A program made the translations under genes and the position numbers. Below the pieces are notes generated by a model, which saw nothing but the letters and a program-made list of their open reading frames with translations, ran no database searches and was not told the DNA's origin. Shown here one piece after another: positions 22,701-35,528 of a stretch of 64,000 bases of DNA. The stretch lies in assembly GCA_019096065.1 (NCBI GenBank), contig JAGUCH010000001.1, positions 10,664,001 to 10,728,000 on the forward strand, in the 5' to 3' direction. Origin of the DNA: Paracyclopina nana. Its lineage: Eukaryota > Arthropoda > Copepoda > Cyclopoida > Cyclopettidae. Position 1 is the stretch's first letter, and every line of letters starts with the position of its first letter.

Positions 22701-25700
22701 CGGAGATGAGAACGTTATTTCGACGCCATCAAAATTGACACTGAGCGGAAAAGTGAGAGGAAGTTGATTTTTGTCTAGGCTCTTATCAATGGCTGTAAAT
22801 CTTGCGTTGGTACCATTGTTATTCTCATCTTCGGCAAACACGCATGTCAAGAAGCAAAGAAATCTGTGTATACTAGCTGGTAGTGGTATCCAATAAAGGC
22901 ATCCGGTTTTGTGTGAATGATACAAAAACAACAAAAGTTGGTGGAAAAGATGCTACCCGTAAGAAGGAACTACAAGAAGAAGAAATGGGCTTTTCATGGT
23001 CAACCAGACTTTCTTCTTCTTTTGGTCAAGGATGTTGAGAAGACTCTGCAGAGCATAAGAAACATGGCTTAAAAAATCACTTTTATAATTTTTTATCTAT
23101 TTATAAATTATGGAATTTAAGGAAGGGGCCATTCCGCGTGGTTGTTTGCACTGTTTGGTCAAAATGGCCAAAATGGAAAGCTCCTCTATTCCCCCAAGAT
23201 AAGACCATTTTTTAGCTGCTCCAGGAAGTTTAAATTGATCGCTATTAATATTAAACCTCTGGAACCAGTTTGGTATAGTTTAGAAAATAAGGAAAGATCA
23301 TGAAGGAAAAACATGGAAAAACATGACCTGTGGGCTTGTATAAATCCTGGTGAATGACAGCCTGAGCAAAATGAAAAGGTTTGCATGTCAGAAAACTTAA
23401 GCAATATCCTAGGACACAATATGCTATTACATCACAAGGTTTGTTGTGCAAAAATTACGCGGCCAGAAGGAAAAACATAAGCCGGAAAAGGTAGTTATTA
23501 GATTCATGAAACATGAGCAAAAGTTGATAAAAGTAGACTTTAAAAGCAGGAAGAATGGACTTGAACTTTTTTGTCAGGAGAAAGGAACGTGCAAAGAACA
23601 AGTCCCTCTTTCGCCAGGCAAGATAGCTGAAAAAGTGCTCTTTTCCAGTTGCTGTAGTTGAAGAATTGCTGTAATTTTGATATAATGAACTGAAGAATAG
23701 AGTCATTTATCAATCACTATTCAGTGCAATAAGACGGTTCTCAATTGGCTCACTTCTCTCGAAGATACTATGCAGGTTTTCCATGAAAAATGTACCACAC
23801 AAGCCCAAAGAGACTTGAAGAAGCCAGCAGAAAAAAGGGAATAGGTCATACTAGTATAATGTCGAGGGCTCGTTCGGATTGCGCAACAGCCTTCATGTAT
23901 TTCATTCCCAGCTTTTTTCAGTTTGTCCACTTATCTCAGACATTTTGACACAAATTGAAAGCTCAGATAGAGGAGATTAGGCCAACCAAGGAAGAAGAAG
24001 AAATTGTTGTTGGGCCAAGGTCAAGTGCTTTTACCAAGGCGTTCGCTTCCCCTGATGACTGAGCCCTGGGGATTCCAGCAGTGCAAAAATGAATTGCAGC
24101 AATAATTGTTTGCACTTGTGAGAAATAATTTGCTTGGGGTTGACTTCAATTAGAAAATCATGGCATGTTTTTGCAATAGTCTTACACGCAAGAAGAATGT
24201 TGTTGTTGTGGCACTGCTACTTGCAAAACTTTTCTATGGTTGCACAGCGCGTGGGAAAGTTGGCCTATAGTCAGTACAGAGTTGAGCTACAATTGCTGAT
24301 CCTGTAGGACTAACATTGTGCAAAAGGCCTCCTCAGCCAAAGAAGAAGGAGAAGAAGGGATTAATTAAAAGTCGAACATCAGCTGTTGTTATTGTCCTTT
24401 CCTCGGCTGCAGCGCAGAAAAGCGTCCATATAATTTGGAATCTCGTGCTGCCTTGAGAAAGAGAGGAGTGAAAACCCTAATGAGTTTACCTAAACTTTTG
24501 TCTTGCCAAAGAAGATGAAGTTACTTAAGCGGGCAGATGTTTTAGCTGCCTCTTTGTATTCCAACCTCCTTGAAAATGAAACCGCTAGGATTTGGGACAA
24601 GGCTGCATCATAAATTCTTTTTAGCGGATTTTTGTATTCAAGGCCTTCTCCTGTGTGGCGAAAAAAAAGCTCGTTCTCCTAACTAAACAACAACAGCAGC
24701 CCAAGAAGAAGGCATCTTCCCAATATTATCGTGTGGAAATCGAATACCTTGCCAAAGCTTTCCTCATCTTTGCGCGATCCACATTCTGCTACAATAAACT
24801 GAGCAAGTCTTGGATGATTACCAGATGGATACAAAGCAAAATTGATTTTAGAGTAGCAGTAGTTTTTGCAATGATGCGGATACTCTTTCCCTGATCAGCA
24901 CTAACTTAGCACCATGGATTCAATGGACTTTTGTTTGCTGCTGCCACAGTCGAAAAACAGCTATACGAGTAGTTCAAACAAAAGGCCTCAGGTAATTGGA
25001 TCCATTAATGACACAAGAAAAACTTCTCCACTGCCCAGTGTATATATAGAGAAGCCTTCTTTTTCTATAGCTTCGGCCTTTTAAATGAATTGGTCGACGT
25101 GTGCAAGCTGTACGCAGTGTACAGCCTCGTAATTAAGGCCTTTTGATTAAAACCAAAGCCATAAATTGCAATTTAGTAGCAACATTCTATATTAAAAGGA
25201 ATGAAGGTGTGCTTTTTTGCTAGAAGCCAACAATAGCTCGAAAAATGTCAGGCATTCTTGAGGCTTTTTGCGCTCATCACAACGTCACAAAAAGCTGCCA
25301 GATTGAGACCCAAAAAGAAACGTCCCATAAGAAGAGAGAAGTTTTTTTAATTACTTATGCTCAACCCCAACAGTCAGTACATAGTAGCACTCAAGCAGGA
25401 AATTGATGCTTTTAGCTTTTTGAGATGATGAAATGAAATTAGGGTTGGGGGTGCATTTGGGTCAGGAAGTCTGCAGCATTGCTACAATTTCTCAGTTGTT
25501 TACAGTACGAACCAAATTCATCAACTGCGACAGCGGTAGAAAAAAGCGTGCCAATAGATTTGTGACAAACGGCTTCTTCTTTTTCTGCTTCAGGTTCGGC
25601 TTCAACAACCATCGACAACAATAGCAACAAAGGCCCGGAAATGGAATATTGGTCACATCAGGACCCGCATTTATGGTATGCCGGAGACTCCACAGTGGGC

Positions 25701-28700
25701 CCCTCGATGCCGTTACTTTCCCGGAAATCAACGTCTACGCCGACTTCGGAAACGCCGGTTTTCAAAAAAGTCGCTAATTCCAGCATCATCACGTCAGCCG
25801 GACAAATTGTCTACCTTCACTGTCAAGTGGAAAATCTGGGAGAACGCTCGGTGAGCATTTTAAACATTTTCGGCAAAACTCGCTACTTTAACGGGCCACA
25901 CTTCTATAAAATGTTTGAAACTGCCTACTGCAGCAGCTGAAGCCCAAGCTTTGTTAGCGGTCGTGGTGTATCTACATATTATACCTTATATGGCCAAAGT
26001 TGCTCGTTGAAATATGAAGTGCGGCATTTGTATGCAAAGATGATGTTGTCGGCCCAAAGTAGTAGCAAGGCAAAATCTCGTGTCCAGAGCACAACAAACT
26101 GGTGTGTGCAGTTTATGCACTTTATTTTCATCTTGAACTGATCTGCTGCTAGCTGAGCTAACTTTCGAGGCAGTGCCAAAAATACAGATTGCTCGCCAAT
26201 TTCTGACCTCAAGTTGGCCTCTGCCAAAGCTTGTCAAAATTGAGTTTACTTTTGTTGTTGTGCCAAAACTTTGCTGCCCTCGCAAGAGCGTTGACATAGC
26301 GTGGTCAGCTTTGAGTTATCCCAAATGCTGCGCTGAATTCATGTGTATCGAAAATCTTTCAAATTGCTCCTTTGAAGAGCCTGCATAGCAGGGTTGAATG
26401 GCCCTCGTTTTGGGGTATTCATGCTGCTATAACTAGAAAGAGAGGAATATGAATTCCACGCAAGAAAAGCTGCATGAAAAAAATCCATATGTTGGTTGGA
26501 CCATATGAACACATCCCAAGCCAAATGGAATAAGCAATTTTTGCAGCAGTAGAAAGTTTGAAAAACTTTCAATGCTATTACGCCCAGGAAGTTAAGCAGC
26601 CTTTTTCCTTTTTGAAATACTCTTTCAAATGGATAAGAAAGGCAACAATCGATCTGTCATCGCAAGTGTCAGAATTCTGCTGCATGATCCAAAAGCGGCT
26701 TTTTGCACGATGCACTTTCAAAAGATTTCCTATTCTCACTCCTTTGGCGAATTTACTTGAAATTGAATCATTCTTGGAAGTTGCGTGACTCATCTCACCA
26801 AATGTTGCGCGACAAGGATAGTTTGTTATTCTCAGCCTCACTTAGCTCACAGCTGACCCGATTAGCAGTCAAGTAGTTGCAATTTGGAAAGTCGGTGCTA
26901 TTTTTCAACTTGAAAGGAGCAAACTTCGTCATCGGAAGTTCTCCCTAAAAGAAGGCAGTCGTTGTGCCTCTTATGTAGTGAATAGGCGAAAAGGAGATTT
27001 TAAAATGTTGCTGTCGTGAACTCTCGACGACTTGAGAATTAAGCAAGTTAGTTTTAATTAAATGCTTTCCTTCTTTATTGCAGGTCTCGTGGATCCGCAG
27101 AAGCGACTTGAAAATCCTGACGATTGGTCAAATTCTGTACACTCAGGACAAGCGATTCATGCCAATTCACGACGAGGGATCGAACGTGTGGATCTTGAAA
27201 TTAACCAATCCCCAAGTTCAAGATTCTGGCGAATACGAGTGCCAAGTTTCTTACCACGAGGATGTCGAGAAGAAGCTTACGATGCCAATATCACTTACAG
27301 TTTTAGGTAAGGAGGCCCCTGAAAAAATTATCGTCGTTTATTTGCCTGGGTGGTAAGGGCACGATTCACATGCTTCACTCGTGGGAGGGGACAAAGTTGA
27401 GGCTGTTGAAAGAATTCTAATGAAATTGAGAGGGAAAGTAGGTTAATTGTTTCTGACATGGAGCAATTGAATGGTGGTGTGGTAGCTGCTTTAAAGCCAA
27501 TATCTAAAGAGCTGGGTCCTTCAGTGGCGAAGGTACCTACTGCTATGTAAGCTATATTATGGCTCTCTGGAGGGGAAATTCGGCCTTTCGCTGTCACTCG
27601 GATATGAGAATGAATTACCAATGGTCAGCGAAAAACACGTCATGAAATGGGCCAGAGCTCTTTGACGGATCAGATTATGGCTTTTTCAGAAAATGCTTAC
27701 TGCCTTCTTGCCCACTTACGTGTAGTATACGTTCGGCCAAGTAAGCATAGCAGGATGATGCATACGAAACGTACCTAGCTCTCGTCCGCATCTATATCCT
27801 TTCGGATAACTAGATTACGCCGTTTTTATGTCTTTTGCGTTTATGGACTTTCCTGGTACTTTTTGTTCAAACTTCCAAGCAAAAAGGCTGGACATTTGGC
27901 GATATCAAATACTCCATGCATGCTCTTTTGTGGCGTGGATGTTTCAAGCTAGAAAATCCTTGACGAAAGTTCAGCCTGTGTTGCAGCCATAATAGAGCTA
28001 CTTTACTCATGTGAAAAAGTTGGAAAATGGCTGTTGTTCTTGCCAAAGTCCAGTTTCTGCATGGATGCCAGGAAGTAGGCCACTACTGTGGGGCGTTTCA
28101 GAGGTTTCAATAGATTGTAGGTCACCTCAACTAAATAGCATGGTACTTCAAAGAGAATGTAGTTCTCAGCTAATGTGAATGATTTCAAAGTGAGTAACCT
28201 GTTTTCCACTCATTAATCCGAAATTGCTCCCTGGGTCCTTATAGTGAAAAGAGAGACCATAAAGGGGATGATTGACCATTGACCTCCTTTGTTGAGCCCT
28301 TGTTTTGTTTAGTTCAACCACACTTTTTTTCGACACGACATGATCCCTTCGCTCAACAATGGACTTTCTAGGTCCCCTCAAAGTGAAAACTTTTGTTGGG
28401 CTTCTTTGTACTTGGCTCATAGTGAAGATAGTACATTAGAGTACTAGTACAGCCGGACACTTTTTATTCGAAAGGCACCCACCACTTTGTGCGAAAGCCG
28501 TATGTAGATCTTACAGCAGAAGTGGCACGAATGCAGTTTTTGTCCCAGCAGTGAGTCTCAACTACTTTTTGCCACATAAGATATGCATTTGCAGGGAAGC
28601 CAGTCGTCGTTCCCTAATAAGATAATTAGGTTTGTTCGTCTCGTTTTTGCCAACATGATAAGCGCAGGTTTATATGCTACACGAGTTTTCCCTGAAAAGC

Positions 28701-31700
28701 AATTTCTCGGGACAATCTGGCATGGGTTGATTTTTTCCCCATTCCGTGCCTTATACTGCTGCTATGGAGTCTTTGTTGCTGCTGCATTCTTAGCAAATTG
28801 TTTTGGACATATTTTCTGGTGGCATCCTTTGTGCGCGGCTACTAATAATACCATGGTGGTCCCAAAATGGGACGGCAGGACAATGCAAATATGCCCTCGT
28901 TTTATTCGATCTGTCACCACGCACCGCAGCAGCCATAATGACTCTTGTTGTAGTATATGCATTATGATAACCTTGACTCACATAAGAAAATGATGCTAGG
29001 GTAAACAGGCGATCTATAGAGCTAATTTCCTACCTTGTTTGCTAATTATTTTTAATTAGCTTTAGTATGGTAGCAGTGGCAAAAAATGCTTTTAGCCGAG
29101 CTTGCTGCTCATGCTTGCCAACCCAGTATGACTCAAAAAGTCATTTTTTCCACTAGAATTACCCCTTTATCGTCCCATCATGAATAAACTACCATGATCC
29201 AGCTAGCCGTCATTGCTGCCAACTTTCAGCTTCGATTATGCTTACGAGGAAAACGTTTATTGACGTACGGCTACAAAAACAGAATGCTCGTCAAAAACGG
29301 AAACTTCTAGACCTTCCGTTTGAGAGCTGGTCATCAAAACTTTTCCGTCTCCAGATGCTCCCTCATAATTTCCATTAGGAGAACTTAGCATGATGATGAG
29401 GAAGGAAGCCCAAAATATGTCACATTTTCGAAGCTACATATGCTGTGGTAAAGAAGAGCGATGAGACCCATCTAAAATCTTAGCAAACACACATGCGTCA
29501 CTCTCTCCATCTATCAAGTGAAAAACTTGACTAAATTGATTTTGCATAAAGTACACCAAGTTTCATTGCCTGGATCCGGAGCTGGAGTGACAGCCTCAGC
29601 CAACCTTGACTTTTATAACGACGTGTACGGCTGGGCTCTTTTCAATTTTTGCAACATGTCACCCTTCCGCCATAATGTATCCAACTACATAGAAGTAGTA
29701 GGCTGCTGGATGGCAGCACTACTCAGCCCTTTTTTACGGAATCCCCTAGAGACATCTTGATCCTGTGAAGTCAGCCATTAGGGATGGGACTAGTTTCATT
29801 TGCATACTACATAGCAGAACTGGGGAAAAGGAGCCATAAAAGACGTCCACATTTTATCGAAACTGTTACTGGGACATTTTAGGCTGCCACCTACTAAAAA
29901 AAGGCTTTATGACTATCTTGATAAGATTAGCCTATGCTGGTTCAAGCTGTGGAATGCCCGTAGTAGTTGTGGTAGGCCTTTAGGGGCCGTTTCCCGCAGA
30001 CATTATGGCCTTAGATTGACCCATCAATCTGCCAATTATTTTATCGACCAGATTAACCTTTTTTACTTTATGCACGTACGCTTTTCTTGTCTAGCCTAGC
30101 CAGAACATTGTAAAATACTCAGATAATCGAGCTGGCAGAAAGCTACTGGGAGTTGCAGTGAGGAAATGGCATTTATTGAGATAGCTACTGAGCAATTGAC
30201 GCTGATTCCCAGAAGCAATATCTTTATTTTCCTCTGTAACAAACACGGCTTTCAGTTAGCTGGTGAAAATGCTACTTCCTTCATTCTCTACAAATCAACA
30301 CAATTTTGAGCAGCTTTCTACTATTGCTTGAGAAAGTATTTTGGACTCCCAAAAGCCATTTGAACAGATTTCATCAGAAGCAGGCAATTGCATCGCAGCT
30401 GTGCAAAACGAGAAAAAGCACTGGAAGTGCACTTTTGATGAAACAAAGACATTTGCTTTGTGCCATACTCTCTCAGTCTCTTACACTTCTCTAGAAAGTA
30501 CCTTGTGCAAGTTTTTCTCCTCTTGAAAGTTTTGATGGCAAAAACGTAGGTGACATTATAAATATGTGTGGGAACTTTCAGAAAGTCAGTGTGTGTGTCC
30601 AAAATTACTCTTTTCAGGCCTTGGGTCACTAAGAGTGCAGGAAATTGAAGCAATGGGTTGAGATTATGGGCATGCACAGTGGAAAGGATGGTCATTTCTG
30701 GATAGTTCAGGCCAGGAGATGAAGGCCATTCATCGCCTATTCTCATCTCCTACCAGCAGCTGACCTATAATGCTTACAATAAGCAATTTCGGTCGCGGTT
30801 GTTTTTTGCCATTTGCTCTATAGCTTACTGCTATCAAAACAGTCCAACTCAAGTGTGGCTTTATTCTGAGGCAAAAAAGTGGTGATGACAGTAGTGGCAA
30901 CTTTTTGTGGGCCTGCCTGCTTGTTTGTTATCTTATCAAGGAGTTCCTTCACCAAATGATGTACTCCAATCGAAGGTTTCTGCTGTATGGTGTATTTATT
31001 TCCAAAGGCTACTCATGGCTTTCTCTTTTTGTGCCCACATCGTTCTCCCCTTCTACATTTTTACAGTCATGATATAGTAAGGACTTCTTCACCATTTCGA
31101 GCTCTCACAAATTCTGTTTATCTGCTCAATATATTCCAGCTCCTTTGGAAGGGATTGTCAGCATGCTTCTTCATGATCGTCGTGGCGCCAACCTAAATGT
31201 ATTTAGATTCACTGCGTACGTCCCAGGGCAATTTTGCATCCAACAGGATATCAGATTCTCCTGAGATTACTTTTTTAAAGCACACTGGATCGTCGCAACC
31301 TGAATTTCCCTCCAATCCTCTATAAAGTGCGGAAAGGTCACTTGAAAATCCTGGATGACTTTGTGAGCACTCGAATCAATCAGTTTTGACGTACAGCTCT
31401 GAGCTTGGAATCAAATTTTTCAGATATCGTATTGCAGTCAGCTCCTGCCCTACTTTTGTGATTTGACATTCCTGACATATTTAGGACTATGCAATCGCAG
31501 CAATTTCGCTACAATACTTCTTTGTTTCCCCTCCTACGTAATCATCATCGACTGCTTTTTTGCAATCTCAAGATTTGCCCCTTTTCGCCGTGCATTGCAT
31601 TGGGAAGGAAAAGAGAAACAATTGGAATTCACATCGCGAGAAATACCCAATTTTGCTGACAAGAGTCTACCGTGAAGAATTGGAAAAGCCACAATGCAAT

Positions 31701-34635
31701 GGGGACTAGTAGAGTTGTCACTTTGTGGAATCCTCTTAGGCATTGATATACTGAGGTGCTACCTCAAAAGCAACAATCTCAACCCCAACTTGATATAGTA
31801 CAGTAGTGTGCTCTATGCAGGGAGAGATCTCTTCTCTTTGTTGAGAGCATAAGTAGAGGCACAAAAGGATAATAGTAGGCCTAATGAGACATGCCAGCCA
31901 CAATAGAGCCTCATGCGTACAACTAGAAGTAAGTGCAAAACCTGAGAGTGCTCTTGTCAGTGCACATCTTCGCTGGGTTACTCAAAAAAGCATTAATTTG
32001 TCTGCTCTCTCCTCGTATGGTGAGCTTTAGCAACTAGTCACCCAAGTGGGGCTGAGATTTACTCAATAGCACAGATCAGCTGAATGTGGTTCATTCACCT
32101 TCCATTCTTGGTCCCCCTTCACGCAACAATATATATATAACCCTGTCTCCCTGATATCCGCTGGGGACTTGTTGTAGACGTAGTGAACTAAGGCCTGGAT
32201 CAGCTGGTCCTGATTGCAGCGCAATTTCGGTTATAATTTCAGCTGCTGTTTGTAATTGCGCTGCAATTTAAGTGGATCAGCTACTACAGATAATTGCAGT
32301 GCAATTTCGGCGAGCAAAGTAGCGGCGGAACTTTAAGAGTAAAGTCAGCCAAACCTTTGCAATTTAAGTTGGCCTATTTTTTGTCCTTATTTGTCATAAC
32401 AGAGGCTGTTCTTGATAGTTTAAGCTCTAATGATCCCATTTTTTAATTTTGGTCTTAAAGTTTTACTTTAAACCCGCTAAAGAAGTAATTTTTGCACATA
32501 GCAAAAATTGGATTACAATTACCAGCTGATCGCTGTTATGTTGACAATTGCATCGTAATTACGGCGCTCAAAATTGCGGTGAAATAACCAGCTGATCCAG
32601 GCCTAAGTAGGTTTGAACAATTGCGAAGGTCCTTTTTTGCCACGATTGATTTTTGTGTCAAGAGTGATGATTAAAGCGTGTCTTATTCCAGATTCTCGCG
32701 CGTATTTGCACGCCTCTCGGGACCTCCACGTTCAAACTGGCAGCCGTCTGACATTGTCGTGTGGTGTCAAAAGTTCCTCGGGCCATCCAGACTACATTTA
32801 TTGGTACCGCAACGGGGATGTCCTCAATTATTCACCCCAAGTTAAAATTGAGGATGCTTCAGTGTCGTCCCTTGATGATGACGACGAGGAGCCCGTCGTG
32901 TCAAAATTGTCAGTGGAAAACGTCCAAAGATCCCACTCGGGAAATTACACTTGCGCACCTTCAAACGCCAGGCCTGCCTCAGTCATGGTCCATGTAGTTG
33001 ATGGTGAGAAAAGTCGTGATCAACTAGTGAATTTGCTGCACATATCAAATTATAATTAGTGCACCTCAGCGGAAGAAGCGAGCTTCTCCCTGTAATCGGA
33101 TAGAAACTCGTACTTATTTTTTTCGGATCCACGCTTTGAAAACCTCATACTACATAAGCCTTTGAAGCTGAATACCTTTTGAACAGGCGCTCAATAGAAA
33201 GCAATTTTTAAATAGCTGTTGCTGAGGACTTTTAAAGAGCTTGGCATCAGCATATACCCTTTATTGCACAATTTATGTCTATAAAGCTTTGAAGAAATCC
33301 CTCGTTTTAGCGCTGAAGCGAAGTGCGGTATTTTCGTCTTACGTAAAATGAGGTTTGGGGCTAGAGCCAAACCAGCAAAAAAGAGGATGATGGAATTACT
33401 TACCTCGACAGGGGGCAGGGCAAGGGTTGTAAAAACTCAAATTGCTTCACTTCAATTTTAGGGAGAGAGTGTGAAAAGAAACAGAGCATATGTTATTATG
33501 GTAGCTGTTGCTTCTTTTCTGAGGGGAAAACTTGAATAATATCAACGAATACATAGACCATTTTCGCTGTAGTTACATTCAGGAGGGTGGAGGGACATTG
33601 GCTTAAAATCCCCATTTTACTGGCCATATTTCAGTGTCCTAGCCAAATGTCATATTCATAAATGGGCAAAGTTTTTCAATATATAAAACAGGTACCAGGA
33701 CCCTACTGGGCCTTCGATTATGCCCTGTTTTTAATATGTCGTCAGCACTAGTGGAAAAAGGTGTCTGGCAAGTGACTCCTTGCTTTTTGCCGAAATAAAT
33801 CCTCAAAAATCTGCATCGGCGCGAAATTTTTGTCGTCTGCAGACGAAGTTTACACATTCCGAATGAAAATTGCTTTCCCGTGAGAATAATGGGCCTGATG
33901 GTGGTGGGCCTCCCCAAAGTCTTCTCCTTAACTGATGAGACTTCGTCGCAGTGGAGAAACCAAACAGTTCCCCTCTTTTCAAATGCTTGAGTAGGCAACC
34001 AAGAATGCAATTTCAGTGAAAGTGACACTTGCCCATGAATCTAGTAGGTACTAAAATGGCAATTTCCCTCCGGATGGAGGCTGAAGGCCGAGCGTGCCTT
34101 TTTTCAATCAGCTCTCTATCTCGTTTTAGCATTAGCAAGCTTTGGTGATGACAAATCGAATTTAAGACCTTGCGATGACGGATGAAAACAATTTTGTTCA
34201 ACGAGAAAAAAAGTTGCTGAAAATGACATCAAAGCCTGTGTACTGAATATGATGTGCTTGTCAGGCCGCACAAACTTTTTAGGCAAATTCAATTTTGAAA
34301 ATTCCTTAAAAGATTGTTGCGGTTTTGTGTCCTCAAATGCAAGCTCAGCTCTGGAAGATTATCTATTTTAGATCGTATATAGCTTTCAAGTTCATTGGCG
34401 AACAAGGCCACTGCGCTTTCACCGAACTCGCAAATTAAGGCCGTTGGCATTGGTGCAAATGATGACTTGGGAGCATATTTTTGCTCTGGAAGCTTTTTAA
34501 AGAGCTGTTTTTGACGATTTTTTTGTTTCAGATGAGTCCGGTCCAGCAGCAATGCAGCATGGCAACGGCGCCAAGGAATTGTCATCATCCAGCCTTTTCG
34601 TCTTGCTTCTGTTCCTAAGCCACATGAATAACTAA
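19721..34635 (+). CDS. dpr-like: Dpr-family two-Ig-domain cell-surface protein, copy A (331 aa, likely GPI-anchored)
   Basis: There are five coding exons: 19721-19820, 25594-25850, 27084-27306, 32692-33003 and 34532-34635. All have GT..AG borders and compatible phases (1,0,1,1), giving 331 codons plus stop. Residues 1-24 form a signal peptide (FPLTWLILLL). Ig1 (about 88-193) is split by an intron exactly before VSWIR, as in Dpr genes. It has Cys110 (YLHCQVENLG), Trp122 and DSGEYEC with Cys172. Ig2 (about 200-297) has Cys217, YWYRNGD and HSGNYTC with Cys281, plus an acidic DDDDEE insert. The tail AAMQHGN is Dpr-like, followed by a Ser run and a hydrophobic end (LFVLLLFL) typical of a GPI signal. 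Drosophila Dprs are neuronal surface receptors that bind DIP partners to specify synapses. AATAAA lies at 35157. The gene is convergent with copy B, 0.9 kb away (stop to stop). Confidence 0.9.
19821..25593 (+). other. Intron 1 of Dpr copy A (5.8 kb)
   Basis: A long AT-rich intron with donor G|GTAAGC and acceptor TTTTCTGCTTCAG. I see no nested gene, and short open frames on both strands have no recognisable content. Long first introns with regulatory DNA are usual for this family. Confidence 0.55.
27307..32691 (+). other. Intron 3 of Dpr copy A (5.4 kb)
   Basis: AT-rich intron between the Ig1 and Ig2 exons, donor G|GTAAGG and acceptor CTTATTCCAG. It contains the PIF/Harbinger-like MITE at 32192-32603, only 88 bp before the Ig2 exon. 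The open frames at 28583-28993 (+) and 30321-30746 (-) show no recognisable domain. Confidence 0.55.
32192..32603. mobile_element. PIF/Harbinger-like MITE (412 bp)
   Basis: Terminal inverted repeats GGCCTGGATCAGCTGGT at the left and its reverse complement ACCAGCTGATCCAGGCC at the right (one mismatch) are flanked by a 3-bp TAA target duplication (32189-32191 and 32604-32606). A TWA duplication and GGCC termini are typical of PIF/Harbinger. Inside, TTGCAGYGCAATTTCGG-like motifs repeat in both orientations. No transposase frame. Confidence 0.75.
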
Positions 34636-35528
34636 TCGCGGATAATTATGCATTCAAAATAATATTGTTAGTAAAAGCAGGCTGCACTATTTACTACTTG
34701 TTCGCTAACTGTGATGATGTATGACCAAAAAGAATTTTGTAGAAGATGTACTCATGAGCGCGCGCGCAACAACGTTAAAAACTCACTTGTTTTCCAGCAT
34801 GCATGCCGATGAAAAGAAGCATTTATCATGATTGTTTTCATGCTAGACTAGCGGGTTTTATGCAAATCCATGTTGAACCACTTTTCTTCGGAGTTTTTTT
34901 TTTCGTTAAAAAATCGTACTCAAATGGGATCCTTTCCCCCCTTTTCTTTGCTTGACTGTTATTTGAAAGGCCCACCCAACCGAGATAAAGGTAAAAGCAC
35001 TATGCCACAGAGTGCAAAAACGCAACATTTCTTCTGAGCAAAAAACAAGCCATTATCGGAAAATAATACTTTCTTCCCTCTCAAAACATTGTACAAAAAA
35101 TGCAACTGGCATTTCCAAACCATTGATATGATCGTTCATTTGAAATCAATGCCTAGAATAAACGTTCCAACCATAAAAATATGCGTTTTTTAGTTGATGG
35201 GCGATAGAAGTGGAGCTTGCTACTTTGCGCAACATTCGCTGTTATTTCACGCAACCTCCCCACACATTTTCTATCTCTTGCCAGACATAAAATCCTTTGC
35301 AGAAATGGAGGCTGTAGAAAGTCCTACACAAGGCAACAAAATTCATGTAATGCTTGTATTTCGTAACCATTCAGGAAAATTATACATTCACTATTATTTG
35401 GTGGTGGGCGACGATCAAACTTTCAGCAGTCAAATAATTATTGTTGAGGGTACCGGGTGTCAATAGTTGTTGGTAAAATACAGAATTCACAGCCTAGCTT
35501 TTTTTGACGGAGGAGGAAATCGAAGTCA
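34636..35528. other. Convergent intergenic gap between the two Dpr genes
   Basis: 893 bp between the stop codons of copy A (+) and copy B (-). It must hold both 3' UTRs. AATAAA for copy A is at 35157-35162. I found no canonical AATAAA for copy B on the minus strand within this gap. Confidence 0.55.

Noticed and set aside
28583..28993. 136-codon hydrophobic frame in Dpr copy A intron 3
   Set aside because: No ATG-proximal signal, no family resemblance, both strands open; likely chance.
30321..30746. 141-codon minus-strand frame in Dpr copy A intron 3
   Set aside because: No recognisable motif or splice sites.
33639..34028. 129-codon minus-strand frame in Dpr copy A intron 4
   Set aside because: No domain; lies antisense in an intron and looks random.
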